Source: Riptortus pedestris
Taxonomy: Eukaryota; Arthropoda; Insecta; Hemiptera; Alydidae
Length of the DNA stretch: 64,000 nucleotides
Direction: 5' to 3'
Assembly: GCA_019009955.1 (NCBI GenBank)
Contig: CM032229.1
Location: 76,491,001-76,555,000 of the forward strand
Below the pieces are notes generated by a model. The model saw only the letters and a list, made by a program, of their open reading frames with translations, was not told where the DNA came from and ran no database searches. Position numbers and translations under genes: made by a program. This document shows positions 13,984 through 26,226 of the stretch, piece by piece. Numbering within the stretch: position 1 is the stretch's first letter; every line of letters begins with the position of its first letter.

Positions 13984-14224
13984 TTGCATAAATAGTTTCT
14001 TAAAAAATATTTATAATAAATTAACGTTAATTAAATTATCATTAAAAATAATTATAAAACGTTTATTCCAATAACTGTTTTGCTGGGCACTCTGTTGTTT
14101 CCCTTTCCTTTTTAGACTGTAAGCTATATGGTTATTTTGAATTACTTTTTCCATGGTTATTAAATGGTATCTGTTAGTTGTTTTTGGTTGAAAATTGGTT
14201 TCCATTAGACATTATTAGTCATAA

Positions 14225-14530
14225 GGGTCAATAAGAAGGCCAAGTCCTCTACTGTTTTTTTAATATTATGCAGAGTGCACTTTAGGAGTCAACGCTTCAT
14301 CCTCAGTGCCTGCCGATTAAAGCTGCGTTGCCTGGACCACGACCGCCGGGGGACTCAAGGGGGGGGGGGGTCGCCCGGCGGTCGTGGTCCAGGCAACGCA
14401 GCTTTAATCAGCAGGCACTGAGGATGGAGCGTTGACTCCGAAAGTGCACTCTGCATAATATTAAAAAACAGTAGAGGACTTGGCCTTCTTATTGATCCTT
14501 ATCAATTGGTTCCTCTACCATCCAGCATAT
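14225..14530. repeat. Near-perfect palindromic element (P family), copy 2
   Basis: Two arms of about 125 bases (14225-14350 and 14372-14498) are almost exact reverse complements around a 12-base G run. The right end continues to TCAATTGGTTCCTCTACC. Each arm contains a CTGAGGA/GAAA motif. The left arm has lost the GAAA box (TAAA), the right arm keeps it. Shared central and end blocks tie it to the element at 1232-1511. The high arm identity implies a recent origin or gene conversion between arms. Confidence 0.8.
14415..14460 (+). ncRNA. Hammerhead-like motif, best copy
   Basis: CTGAGGA is followed by a 4-bp stem GGAG/CUCC with loop CGUUGA, then GAAA. After one G comes TGCA-CTC-TGCA, a possible stem III, and then TA, which fits a U-H cleavage position. 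A weak stem I is possible between TTTAAT upstream (14403-14408) and ATTAAA downstream (14459-14464). Core layout matches type I hammerheads known from Penelope-like elements. Activity is unproven, and the extra G after GAAA would have to bulge. Confidence 0.35.
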
Positions 14531-16486
14531 TCCAGAGATATTAGTCATAGTCTGTAAGCGATGAATATTTGGCCATCCCTGCTTCAAAGGAAAATTTCCT
14601 GTTTTATGCACAGTTTATGTTAAAGTGACAAAAGTTGTAATTAAAAGAGAGCAATAAAAGTTAATCATTTTTTAAGTTTATACCTTTATACTGAATACAG
14701 GTCATTTTCTTTTTACAATAAATTTAGTTAAACTGACATTACATTTAAAGTTCGAAATATGGCCTATAAAGTCAAAAATATAATTATAAAAAATAAAAGG
14801 CAAAACACCAAAAATAAATAGGAGTGGGACAATTTAAAATGGAAGAGAAGATAAAAACATTGTGTTGACATTTGCACAGGCGCGAGCTTGGTAGCTTTGC
14901 TGATCAAACTGTCATGGAATGTTGAGCAAATTTACTTACATTTGATTGAGTTGGCTCCGTTACCTCGTTTAGCCTATACAATATTTGCACAGCTTTCGCT
15001 GCTTTTTAGGTCATTTATTCCCAGCATTTTATTTTTTTTTTTATTTCATCCAGGTTCGTTTTTATTTTTGGGAGTTAGAACTGTACTTCATCTCATTGGT
15101 GGTTGAGTGTTAAATTTAACGTACAATTATACTGTCAGAAACAGACTTGAATTGGAGAGCGGTCTGTAACAGGCGAATCGCTTCAGGGACAACACGTTTT
15201 CAAACTAATATGGGATTCAAAAAACTTTTAATTGCATCATGTAAAAAAAAAAAAAATGAACAACCGATATTCCAATTAACACAAAAAACAAAACGATTCT
15301 CTAACTTTATATTGGATTGCTGGTGTAAATATAAATTGGTTTATAAAAGGCTTTACCCCTGGCCTATATCAGATAAATTGTCTATTTAATCTTTTCGCCA
15401 AAAGTTTGTTCTTCTCTCTTTTGTTTTCGACTTGTTTTAACGTTTGAATTAGCCACTAATTTAGTTTAGTCTTAATTATCCAGTGATTAACAATTCTTTC
15501 TGTTTCCATACAGTTAGTGAGCACTATGAAAAGTATTTATCAATAATTGAGAGTAGCGAATGTAAGTAGAGTATAATACGTGCACGTACAAGAGCTTGTT
15601 AGACAGTAAGAAAAAAGGATGTACTTAAGAATGAAGAAACCATTATCTTTCGTAATCACAGAAATACACTTATTTCATTTTCAATTCAGTTAGTGAGTAC
15701 TACCAACATAAGTTACAACTAATTTTTAGTACAGAACAAAAGTAGTGTGCACTGAACTATATGCACGTATAAGAGAGCGTTAGGTAGCAAGAAAATGGAT
15801 AAAGTGCCCATAACTCTTTAATACGTAACTTGCCACCTTTTCCTGGAGGGATGAGCAATCTATTTTGTCAAATAAAAACAATCTACTAATTATTTACTAA
15901 CACTGTACCCCTGCCAAAGTGATAAAAGAATATAGTGTTTCTACATGGTAGGAGTATCCTAAATTGAGCTATTTATTACTTCACAATTATTGTCCTTCTT
16001 CAATATATCAAGGCAGGTCTTCATATTTGGAGTCTTTGGCTTCGACTGATAGTTGATTTCATTTTATAATTTCTTATACTTTCCTATTATCTTATTATCT
16101 TATAATATATCTTATCTTATATTATATTAGGTTTCTTATACCTATTTCTCTATTTAAGTTAAACATCTTCGAAAAATCACGATACTCCCAATTACATTCA
16201 AATTTCTTTCCATTTTTAAATTTGGACTACAATGATAATAACATTCAGATTTTTTAATCCTTTCAAATAATGTTTTTTTCTTCTTTGTTAGACAAAAAGA
16301 AGCTTTATTTCGACATCAGTATTTAGAGACTGTTCCCTTACAAATTTAAGAGAGGTCAATTAGTCAGCTTGACGTTTAAAATATTACTAGTTGCTTATAT
16401 GAGTAGCTACTCAATTGCCTTTAGAATCCAGGAAGAGAGGACAGAAGCACATCTTAAAATCTCAGTGACCACAAATCTAAAAAGCT
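14531..16486. other. No recognised genes
   Basis: AT-rich DNA with short chance frames. GTTAGTGAG followed by TACTACC-like sequence occurs twice (around 15510 and 15690), together with similar text near CACGTA-AGAG (15585, 15765), suggesting an old partial duplication of about 180 bases. Confidence 0.4.
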
Positions 16487-17110
16487 CATCACGCAATTGA
16501 TAAATCTACATACTGGTAACACATCACCACCGTGAATATTAAGTGAATAAATACAAACGGTAATGAGAAATTTTTCAATCAATTTTAATAACCTCCCGAC
16601 GGGAAACGTATGAATTGTAAACAAATAGATCTGCCAACCACTCAGGCTGAACAGTTAGAAATATTCTTCACCGGAAAGAATAACAATTACTGAAATATAT
16701 CTGAATGTAACATATTAATTTAGATGAAAACTATTTACAATATCTAGTACTGTAATTTATAATGCATCAGAATAATTTTTATCTCAACCACTCAAATTTT
16801 AATAGTTTAAGAACAAAAGAAGGGGTGGGATCAACAGAACTTATTTGCAAATATCTCACAAAGTAGAAGTTCAATGAAAACAGTATTCAAGATAGAAAAT
16901 ATATGTATATAACAATATTTACATTAAATTTAATTTGCAATAAGATTGGCCTTGTATAATTTTTCGCTACGAAGTATAGTAACGGAGCTATTCAGAATTT
17001 TCAAAAATGTACCCCTCTAAACCCCACCTGACGAAATTGTTTGAAAATCGTATCATGAGTACGACCTCAATAGCTGATTTCCCTGAAAGCAAATCTGCTA
17101 ATAAGATTTT
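16487..17110 (+). mobile_element. CAGATTTCCC-family element, copy B (long form, lacking (TA)n)
   Basis: The 5' tip is damaged (CTCATCACGCAATTG), but the long-form left module follows: AAATCTACATACTGGTAACA and TCTAGTACTGTAATTTATAA. The core AACGGAGCTATTCAGAATTT is present. The interval holding the (TA)n tract is deleted, the sequence jumping from the C-rich block to GAAAATCGTATCATGAGTAC. The right end is GATTTCCCTGAAAGCAAATC, a decayed form of the family palindrome. Confidence 0.75.
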
Positions 17111-19768
17111 TGGCCGATGACACTGAAGTATCAATGTTATTCTGTCATGGTTTTGGATTTTGTTTTAGTTGATATAATGTAGTCAGTGTGTATATGCCTG
17201 TACTTCTTTTGGAATTCTTTTTTGTCTGAAGCTGCTAGTTAGTTGGGTAAGATAGCTGCTAAAATGGGGACGCCTTTAAATGCCCAAGTAGTTGTTGTTT
17301 CATTAGGTCTGAGTAGAAAAACGATAAAATTAATATAATAGATGGGAGTGAGCTGATACGCTTGAGGTAATATGTTTAATGGAAGCGATAAGACTATATC
17401 AGGGTTTTAGCCCAGGCAGTGTTGCCAAAATTCATTAAAATAGAAGGGTTGGTGATCGACAGGAGGGTCGAAGGATGAGTGTTAGTGTTGTCTTTGGCGA
17501 CAAGGCAAACAACATCGATTCTAAGGGTGGAATTACATCGACGACTGAGGCACACCCACCTTGGCCAAATATTTATGTGACAGGGAGCGTTCATTTGCCG
17601 ACATGAAGGTGGGACCCCACCTCCACTTCTCGCCACCCTCTACGCACCCTGGCCAAATCGTCCGTGCTAAGGAGAGGGCGAAATTTTCAATTTCTATGCA
17701 TGGCGGAGTCCGAATCTAACACAAGGGGGAAGTGTGCTTGAAATAATGTGTTAGAGCCTCGCTTACTATGCACATCACCAGCCTATTTCACTTTCCAGTG
17801 AACATAGGTTGTGATGGAATCCTTGAAGTACCTTAACGCATTCATAAAAATGTTTGAACACACTGGAGATTCATAAAATATATCCTAGTATTTGAGTTAA
17901 TAGGTTACCATTGTTCTAATTTCATAATTTATTCTTCATTCATAATGCAAGAATTTACGGAGCCTGCAGCAAAATACCCTGGGATTGTGAGTTATCCAGG
18001 CTAGCAGTTGGATCCTGAACTAATAGATCACCGGCCTCAAATGTCTAATCTACTAATGAGTGCAAAAGCTGCATCCAATTCAGAATGAAGAAGTACTAAG
18101 GATGTGCTTAAGGGCATCATGAAGCGAGATGGGAAAGAAAAAGAATAAAATGAAGTACGTCGGATCACATATTTACCATCAAAAAGATAGAGTGATGGCA
18201 GAGCAAGAAATATACCCTCAACCCCTCTGACTTCAAAACCACATTCTGTTTACTTTATAGATAAACAGGCATATGGTGGAAAATAATGACAACTAGAATA
18301 CGTTGTCACCCTACAAGGGCATTTAACTCATTGTCAACCATTGGTCCAAGGTAAGATGACCGTGACATATGAACTTCAAGTGGATTGTGACAAGGTTTTT
18401 GCTTACCATCTATCCTAGAAGTGATAGAACTCTACGCTAGCCTAACAGAAGGTAATATGGTAGAACCGGAAAATGCTTTATTACTACAGTTATATATCCT
18501 CTAATATGGTAAGTTAGAGAACATACATCCAATACCAGATGATTCAAAAATATATTTTTCCAATATTTTAAAAATGGAATATTCCAACTATATATATAGA
18601 ACATTGGGTATTGTTGACTAATTAAAAATCAGGGTTCAAGAAACATCAGTACCTCTACTCGACAGTGTCACTATCACAAACTATATAAGTATGAGGTAAA
18701 GACGTTTTATTAACGCTGATTATCGGTTCGAGCCTTTATCAACCAACCATAAAACATGTGTAGCTTAATTAGTGAACTAACAATAATATTGACTAACGAT
18801 CAGAATGATTTTTTTTTTACAATCAAACAAGCTAGTTTAGTTTAATATTTAACAAATTGACTCTCACATTCTACCCCCAGAGAAGTGAGCAATACGTGGA
18901 CTATTTTATTTATTTAGTTTAATTTATACATGTATGTGACGATTAGCAATGAAATTTGCTTATAAGGGACAAGATACACTCATTCATTCAGGATAATATC
19001 ATTCAATGAAAGTGTTAAAATGTGAAATATGTGGAGGAACCCCATAACCTCTATAATACACTGAAAATAAATAAATCTGATAGCACAATTATTTACAGAG
19101 TTAGGATTTTATAACCAGTTTTGTCAAGAATCATGAGACTAAAAATAGATTTTGATTTGTAAATCAAAGGGTGCATTGGTGACCAAACCAATCTGCTAAC
19201 AGTCAAAGTTTACCATCGGAGAACCATGATGGATATTACGAACACAGTGAGAACACAACATGTGGTTTGTAATTTAAATCCTAATTAAAGATCATTCGAT
19301 CAAATTCAAAGTAAGGTTATACTCCTAATGAGGGTAGTAAATTATCATGAAGTTGCTCCTTTCTGGTTGAGAAAATAATTTGATCCATCACCTAGCTGCT
19401 GTTTAATTACTGCCTGGAACCGAAAATACTTATTCTAGAAACTATGCCAGGGAGCGAGGCTGGTGAAATATTAAAGTTGTAGCTAACCTACTCACATTAG
19501 TGAGTTTGTCTATGATTTGGTACTCTGAATGGAATTTTTTCGCTCTTTCGAAAAGGCTGAGACGTAGGCGACGTGAAGCCATGGCGTGCCCCCGTGACCA
19601 TCTTTTATATATTGTTCCCTTGACGAAATCAGGATATAACTAAGGTTATCTACCAATGCCAACAACAACCGAATATATTTTCATATAGATATAGTTCTTC
19701 TCAAAAAACAAATAATCGAGGGAAACGATGGAGTTTACGATATATTAAATATCGTATTAATGACACAA

Positions 19769-19770
<2 letters not shown>
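17111..19770. other. No recognised genes; GC-richer patch at 17394-17720
   Basis: The patch has higher GC than its surroundings and repeats TGGCCAAAT twice (17561 and 17651). No convincing reading frame or promoter arrangement is visible. The rest is AT-rich with only short frames. Confidence 0.4.
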
Positions 19771-19815
<45 letters not shown>

Positions 19816-19822
19816 GCACACA
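19771..19822. repeat. (CA)n microsatellite
   Basis: Uninterrupted CA units followed by an impure CGCACGCACACACA tail. Confidence 0.95.
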
Positions 19823-21220
19823 CAGAGATGCACAGCCTTAAAACCTTTTCTGTTAAGCTCTAGAATTTTCGCCCCATAGTTACCAAACTTTTTGACTAGC
19901 AAGAAATGGTAATGTGAAATGTCTCTGGTACTACGAGCTACACCCAAAAAACTATGAAATACCAATAATTCAATTCAATTTTTGATGTGTATATATTATT
20001 GTAAATCAAGAATTACAGGTGTTTACGCAGTCTGTCTTGTTTTCAATATAGCCTAATGTATCTTGGGTTGATCGGCCTATACTGTTTTTATATAACGCAG
20101 TTTTTGAATTCTGTTATGCCTACAAGTAGAAATAGGAATGCTTTCTGTTTCCTGAATTACCAAGCTGAAAATTGGCTTAGTTCAAGACAATCATAGCATA
20201 CAAAAAATCACTCAGAATCATTTTAACAGAATTACTTAATTTTTAATTGTTTTTATTTATTGAGCTAAATAGCTGAGGACAATTGAAGACGGGTTTCTGG
20301 AATTCCTCGGCAAAATTACTCATGGAATAGAACAATGGAGTGGCATTGTGATTAAGGAGTGATGGAAGGGGAGCAAATCGGAGGTTAATCAGCTCCAATC
20401 CTAATTGGTTATTGGTTAATTTAGGTCACAAAACATTCCATACATCCCTAATTATACCTGCTCCAGCAACCAAATCCACCAAGGCCAAATATCTCTCAGC
20501 TAGATTTGATTAGGTTCAATATAGAACTACCACACCAATAGGCTTCGGGAATTAATTAAACCAATTGTACGAAGCTAATTGGCAGAATATAGCTATTTTC
20601 AAATGATGTCGTCCATAATAATTATATCTCCAATATATCATTTTCATGTCAATGTTACCAATACAATAGAATTAAGAACAAAAGCCGTTTTTTTTACCTG
20701 GTTGATTTCGTTAGTGGTGAAGGAACATTCAAATGGGACATTAATCAATATATTCGTTCACAACATTAATCGAATTCTTACTGACTTTAAACAGTATTGA
20801 AATATGCTATCTTAACACTAGCTAGTCTCTACTCACAATCAGCTGAATAGTATAGTCGGATACCATTAGCTCAGTTGCAGAGTTGAATCCTTGAAAATAG
20901 CGAGTCAATGGGAAATAAATGTTCCCAAGGAATTGCTTTGTTAATTATTTCATATACTAAGTTCTCTCTTTCATGTGTTCGCTCCTCTATTGACAACAAT
21001 AATGACAAATTTATTCAAAGGACAAAAACTGAATATATGTAAGAATGTAAGGGGAGTTGCATAGTGAAATTAATTACAAAATACTATCCATAAATTATCT
21101 GTTTTCTGCGTGCTACTCAGAGAATAAAATGAAGTATTTCGGTATCAAATGAGGTCTCAGACACCGACAGTTACTTAATAAAAAAAATCTGAGAGGGCAC
21201 CACATGACTTTAATAAATAA
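19823..21220. other. No recognised genes; TAAT/ATTGG-rich segment at 20280-20580
   Basis: No gene is seen. The 20280-20580 segment is free of recognised repeats and contains several homeodomain-type TAAT cores and CCAAT-type motifs (for example CTAATTGGTTATTGG near 20401-20415). It could be a cis-regulatory or conserved non-coding element, but composition alone could give this. Confidence 0.3.
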
Positions 21221-21880
21221 AATTCCGTCACGCAGGGGCTGCGTAAACTAAGCAGATTTCCTATGTGAAGTTTAGCAATAGAGAAATCTGCATACTGGTA
21301 ACACAACACCACCATAAGTAAAAACAAACGGTAATGAGAAATCTTTCAGTTAATTTTAATAAACTCCCAACTGAAACGGCTTCTGAATTGTAAGAATAAT
21401 TTATATTTTAATAACTCAAATTTTAGTAGTCCAAGAACTAAAGAAGAGGGGGGGGCGGATGAACAGAACGTATTTGCATAAATCTCACAAAGTAACGAAG
21501 GTTAGGTAAGGTTAGAAAAGACAGGTTAGGTTAAAAGCTCCCGCCTGAGCCGACTTACGAATATGGCCGAACTAACCCGAACAACACCCGACCACAGACT
21601 TCATAAAAATGCATATATCTCAGTTAATATTCATGATAGAGAATAACTGTATACAACAATATGTATAGTAAATTTAATTTGCAATATGATATACAATTTT
21701 TCGATCCGATGCATAATAACGGAGATATTTCGAAATTTCGAAAATCCCCCCCTCTAAACCCCCCTCCCTCTGGTACGATTTCAGCCATTAATGAACTTGA
21801 TCTGTCTTTTTACATAAAACGGTTAAATATCGAGTTTCGTAACGATCAAACTAAAATTACGACCGCTAGAGCGTTAACAG

Positions 21881-21943
<63 letters not shown>

Positions 21944-22076
21944 TATATAAAATTTTGAACGGACCTCATTTTCGTCAACTCCTGGGTAGGATCGATGGAC
22001 ATTTGAAGAAATTTTTCGAAACTCGCGTCATGAGTACAACCTCAATAGCTGATTTCCCTTAAGGGAAATCTGCTAA
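21221..22076 (+). mobile_element. CAGATTTCCC-family element, copy C (best preserved long form)
   Basis: The left end has CCGTCACGCAGGGGCTGC and TAAGCAGATTTCC, then the long-form module (CTGGTAACACAACACCACCA). A TTAGG-like tract lies at 21499-21533. The core block, a C-rich block and TTTCAGCCATTAATGAACTT follow. A long (TA)n tract (21884-21943) precedes ACGGACCTCATTTTCGTCA. The right end is the perfect palindrome GATTTCCCTTAAGGGAAATC (22051-22070) extended by AGC/GCT to 22074. No protein is encoded. The 12-base AGCAGATTTCCC near the left end returns inverted at the right end. Confidence 0.85.
21499..21533 (+). repeat. Degenerate (TTAGG)-like tract
   Basis: GGTTAGGTAAGGTTAG and GGTTAGGTTA lie close together inside copy C. 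TTAGG is the ancestral arthropod telomere unit; this internal tract supports an arthropod source only weakly. Confidence 0.4.
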
Positions 22077-22515
22077 AATGCTTAGTTACACTTAATTTTA
22101 AATTATTTAGTTTGAAAGTGATATATGATACCTTTGGACCAATGCTTTGGATCAAAAAATGTCAAAGGATCTATTTATGATAAACAAATTAGTTCGTATG
22201 TAAAATTTTGGTATCACTGATACATACGGAGAAATTTGTTTTTTTATTTTATTTTCACTCCCCTATACTTAAACCCCCTTAGATAATTACGGACAAATGG
22301 GGAGGTGCAGAACAAAATGTTTCAACAAATACAACCTTCTAGTAAAGGCTAGTCATTTTTGAGTTATAGGGAATAAATACAGATTTCACGCCGGTCTAGT
22401 CAAAATGGATTCAGGGATTGCAATATTCCTTTAATCATTTTTAGTACAAGGAAGTAAAAAGAACAACTGTCATTCACAAAACAAATAGGATTTCTTGAAA
22501 TTCATTACTCTATGG

Positions 22516-23121
22516 CAGCGGTTCTCAAACCTTTTTGGTTACGGAATACTTTTGGAGAGCAAAATACTTGACGGAACCTTTATTAATAATCATAATACTA
22601 GTACAATGTAACAGTTGCTTATGACATAACAAACATAATAACAGATGAGATAAAAAAAGAAAAATATAACAAGAGAGTTGAAGTCTCATATCAGGTTCGG
22701 AGCCCTGTCTATTGTGGTATTCTTTTTCGAGGCGGCATAGGTTGAGAATCACAATTCTCTTTCGCACAAGTATGTTCTCGGGAACAGGAAAAGAAATGTC
22801 TGGGCCATTTTCGCAAGCAATCGACATTCATCACGGATTCTGCACCAAAAATCGTTGAGAAGCGTCATTTTGAATAGTGGCTCCATACTTGTGCCTGATG
22901 CTATTTCAAAAAAAAATTCATATATCTCGTTGGACATACTTTCGGTCTTTTGCAAGTTGGGTAAAAAGGAATATTGACCCATGAATTCATTTAGGATACG
23001 TTGCTTCAATGAGTGGCCCGAGCACACGTATCGTGGAACAGTCGACCAGATAGAGAAGTGTTATAATTTGTTTTTCTAAATTCTTCAGGAGCCTCACAGG
23101 GGCACACTTTGAGTATGACTG
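22516..23121 (-). mobile_element. Internally deleted hAT transposon
   Basis: The element is bounded by imperfect terminal repeats: CAGCGGTTCTCAAACC at the left and, on the other strand, CAGTCATACTCAAAGTG at the right. Both begin CAG and share CTCAAA. The same 8 bases, CTCTATGG, flank it at 22508-22515 and 23122-23129, exactly the target duplication length of hAT elements. Inside, the minus strand keeps only the C-terminal part of a transposase. At 606 bp it is far shorter than an autonomous hAT, so it needs a transposase in trans. The termini look like the Charlie-type hAT group. Confidence 0.85.
22640..23027 (-). pseudogene. hAT transposase C-terminal (dimerisation) remnant
   Basis: Read on the minus strand, the sequence gives NDFWCRIRDECRLLAKMAQ, then FLFLFPRTYLCERE, and after a frame change EYHNRQGSEPDMRLQLS. 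These correspond in order to the conserved hAT/ZBED C-terminal pattern FW..I..EYP.LS..A...L.PFPTTYLCE..FS, then KTKYRNRL and EPDMRLQLS. A frameshift lies between about 22750 and 22830. The BED zinc finger and the N-terminal catalytic region are absent. It is a broken transposase fragment, not a host gene. Confidence 0.8.
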
Positions 23122-23289
23122 CTCTATGGCATTGAGAATAAAATATAAACTATGATATTTGATATGTATTATGAGAGTTTTCAAGGAAGAATTATTGTAT
23201 TTTGGATTAAAATTTCATTGAATGGTCCCATTTGGAAGCACCGTTCTAATGTGTAACAACAAATTTGTCTATATTACGAGAGAAGGGAA

Positions 23290-23560
23290 TGCGCAGGGTG
23301 TTTTCTCATATGCAGACAAATATAGGGACGGGGTAGCGCGGGTATTATTGAGGCTTTGACTCGCATACTAAGAGAGTCGTAAGCAGTGGAGAAGGGGTGC
23401 GAGTTTCGGCTGGACGCGCAGCTACACCCACTCAACGAGGCCCGTAATAGAAATTCTCCCTGAGTCCGAACCGAGAGGCATTAGTCGCCCGAGCCGAGTT
23501 ATGGAGATTAAATGTTCTCCACAGTTCGCCACGGAGGAAATTTTCTAAAGCCTTTTCTCA
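23290..23560. other. CpG-enriched patch
   Basis: This stretch is clearly richer in G+C and CpG than the rest of the window (for example GGGTAGCGCGGG, TGGACGCGCAGC, TCGCCCGAGCCGAG). It has no long frame. It may be a promoter or untranslated exon, or an unrecognised older insertion. Confidence 0.35.
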
Positions 23561-25573
23561 CTCTTGACTATCCCTCTCACTTTTCTTTCTCTAACAGCCC
23601 CCTTCTTTCCTCCAAGTAAATTCTAAATTTTCTCTTAGGCCGCTTCTCTGGGGGGTCTGAGAGAAAATTTACCATTCCTTGATGGGTCCGTTGATTGAGA
23701 GGCCCACCTCCCCCGGCAGATAAAACTTAGCCCAGAGTTGAGTACTTTCTTCGCAGACGACTTTATACTTCTAAACTTGAGCTATTGTCACCGAAAACTG
23801 CTCTTCCCCGCCAACTTAGACTATTGTTTGCAGATTATTTCTCCCCCCTCGTGCAGAGCGGGGTTGTGTATTTCTCTAGAGGAGTGATGTTGAGGCTAAT
23901 CTGGACAAAGTTATACATAGCCGTGACGTGTCTTGGGACTCAAATTGCCCTTGATAAAGGAATGGCTACACCCCAAGGGCTAAGAGCTCATACCACTTGC
24001 AAGCAAAACTTATTCTTACGCAATAAAGGATTATCCTTCCATAATCCATAAAACTCATTTATATTGCTTGCCCCAAGAGAAATAAACTATGCCTCAGCTA
24101 GTATTAATTTTCTAATGTCTATTCTACAACACAACTAATTTATGCTCGTATTCCGTTACTGCGACCCACCACTGGTCGTGTATGCACCCAATGGCTGAAT
24201 GAGGTTACGTTGGTTAATACAAATTGTAAGTATATTCGTCTTTCCTAAACTCTTAGACGTTTCAGTTTGTTATTTGGTACTTATTATTCATGAGGGGTTA
24301 CAGCCAGTGACCAATGAAAAGCATAAACCACTGACTAATGAAAAGCATAAACGATCCTTCCTCCGACAAAAAATATATTTAAAACTACAGAGCGCTTTCA
24401 GAGCAAGCGCTCCCACATCAGTGTACTAACAAAATACAAATCATTTTGTATACACAATATGCATACAAAACAAAATAATAGTTTTTTTTCTTATGAAAAA
24501 TGTACACGGACTGCTTATTTTCATAGGAGAGGCTCATATCACTCAAACCAAGGCTCGATGAAATCATAAACACAACGATAAACTTGATACAAAGAAAATA
24601 AAAAATCTGGTTACTTATTATTACCTCAATATGAACACGGGTGAGAAGAGCCCCATGCAGAAGAGATGAACGAGGGGAGAGTTCTAATCTAAGTGAATTT
24701 GCATCCAAGAAGACCTTATATCCTTTAAGCAGGTGTAGTATTTATATTTTCTGTAATATCATATCTTTTTCTTCTTACACTATAATACTTAGGCCATACA
24801 ATCACTCTTGGACTAATTATAACTATGGGTCGATGATTTCCAAATACATTAAAATATTATTAACCTCAAGATACATGGTCCAATTTTAACTTAACTGTTG
24901 ATGCATCATGTGTAGACCTCTGGCAGAGCCTTTAAGTCCTTTGAAAACTATAGCCTACCTTTAGCAGAAATGTTTATGTAATGTTACCAACATATAAACG
25001 ATGGATAAGAAAATAGGTATATTGAGATTTATTCAAAGTCGCATCATATAAGCATATAAATAAAAATGGAAAATAAAATAAGAGTTTCTTAAATTGTCTA
25101 TGACAACAACCTGCAGTGGTGATAGGCTAGTTTCAGTTCAATTTGGGTTCCAGTAATTATTTAAAAGAAATAAGGTAGACGGGTAGACATGGATAAGTAT
25201 AATTATCTTTAACCAAATCAAACGTGTAAATAAATATTTTAAAATCGACTAATGTGGCAAGCTGTAGAATTATGAACTATTCACAAACCAAATATTTCGT
25301 GGAGCAATCTGAAAAGGAAAATACTTACAAGCTCATTTTATTTTATAGCCATAAAATTGGATATTGGAGGAAGGTAATACCGTCGCTTCAACCAACTTTA
25401 CAGCTGACTCCACTCTATATATTCATGAGACGATATGCTACATCATCTGATGATTTTCCTCAAGGGCATTTATTTTACTTTGAAAGAATCATATATATAT
25501 TTTGAGCTCAAATAACAACCTCAAAATCGTAATTGTTTTTATTCCTCTACTAAAATCAAACACGGTACGTTTA
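23561..25573. other. No recognised genes
   Basis: Short frames only. A CTGATGT/GAAA hammerhead-like motif on the minus strand at 24391-24423 has a strong stem (GAGC/GCTC) but a changed core base. Confidence 0.4.
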
Positions 25574-25702
25574 AGCAGATTTTCCTAAGTTTAAATCAGC
25601 TATAGTGGTTGTACTCATGATGGCATCTTCGAAACATTTCTTCAAATGTCCAACGATCCTACGAAGGAGATAACGAAAATGAGCTCCGTTCAAAATTGTA
25701 TA

Positions 25703-25762
<60 letters not shown>

Positions 25763-26226
25763 TGTTTACGCCCTAGCGGTCGTAATTTTTCTCTGTGCGT
25801 GACCATACTCGATATTTAAACGTTCTATGCAGAAATGAAGATCAAGTTCGTTAACGACCACGGGGGGGGGGATTTTGAGGGGAAAATTTAGAAAATTCTT
25901 AATATCCCCGTTATTATGCGTCGGATAGAAAACTTGTATAGAATCAATCTTTTTTCAAATTCAATTTTCTCTAATGATCTTATACAATTTTTTTCTCTAT
26001 CTTGATTATTAGCCAAGATATTTGCATTTTTTAGTTTTCGGACTTCAGTAAACCACCACTCCTTCTCATGTCATATTAACAAAAAGCTGTTATATTCCGA
26101 AGCATTTTATTTGAATCTAAATACCAAATATTGTTCTCATTGAACATTAAAGTTTTGAGATAAATGCAATTACGTGACGCCCATGGGAAATCTGTTTAGT
26201 TAATGTAGCCCCTGCGCGACGGACTT
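25574..26226 (-). mobile_element. CAGATTTCCC-family element, copy I
   Basis: In minus orientation the element runs from a left end with GTCCGTCGCGCAGGGGC (26205-26224) to a decayed palindrome at AGCAGATTTTCCTAAG (25574-25589). In between lie the C-rich block, the ATCAAGTTCGTTAACG region and a (TA)n tract (25698-25760) next to TGAGCTCCGTTCAAAATTGT. It is nearly full length for the short form. Confidence 0.8.

Noticed and set aside
19771..19822. CRISPR-like or tandem-array locus
   Set aside because: Simple dinucleotide repeat; no spacer structure, and the sequence is clearly eukaryotic.
22987..23184. Minus-strand 65-residue frame as the N-terminal continuation of the hAT transposase
   Set aside because: It crosses the element's right end and target duplication at 23121-23129 into flanking DNA and lacks hAT motifs.
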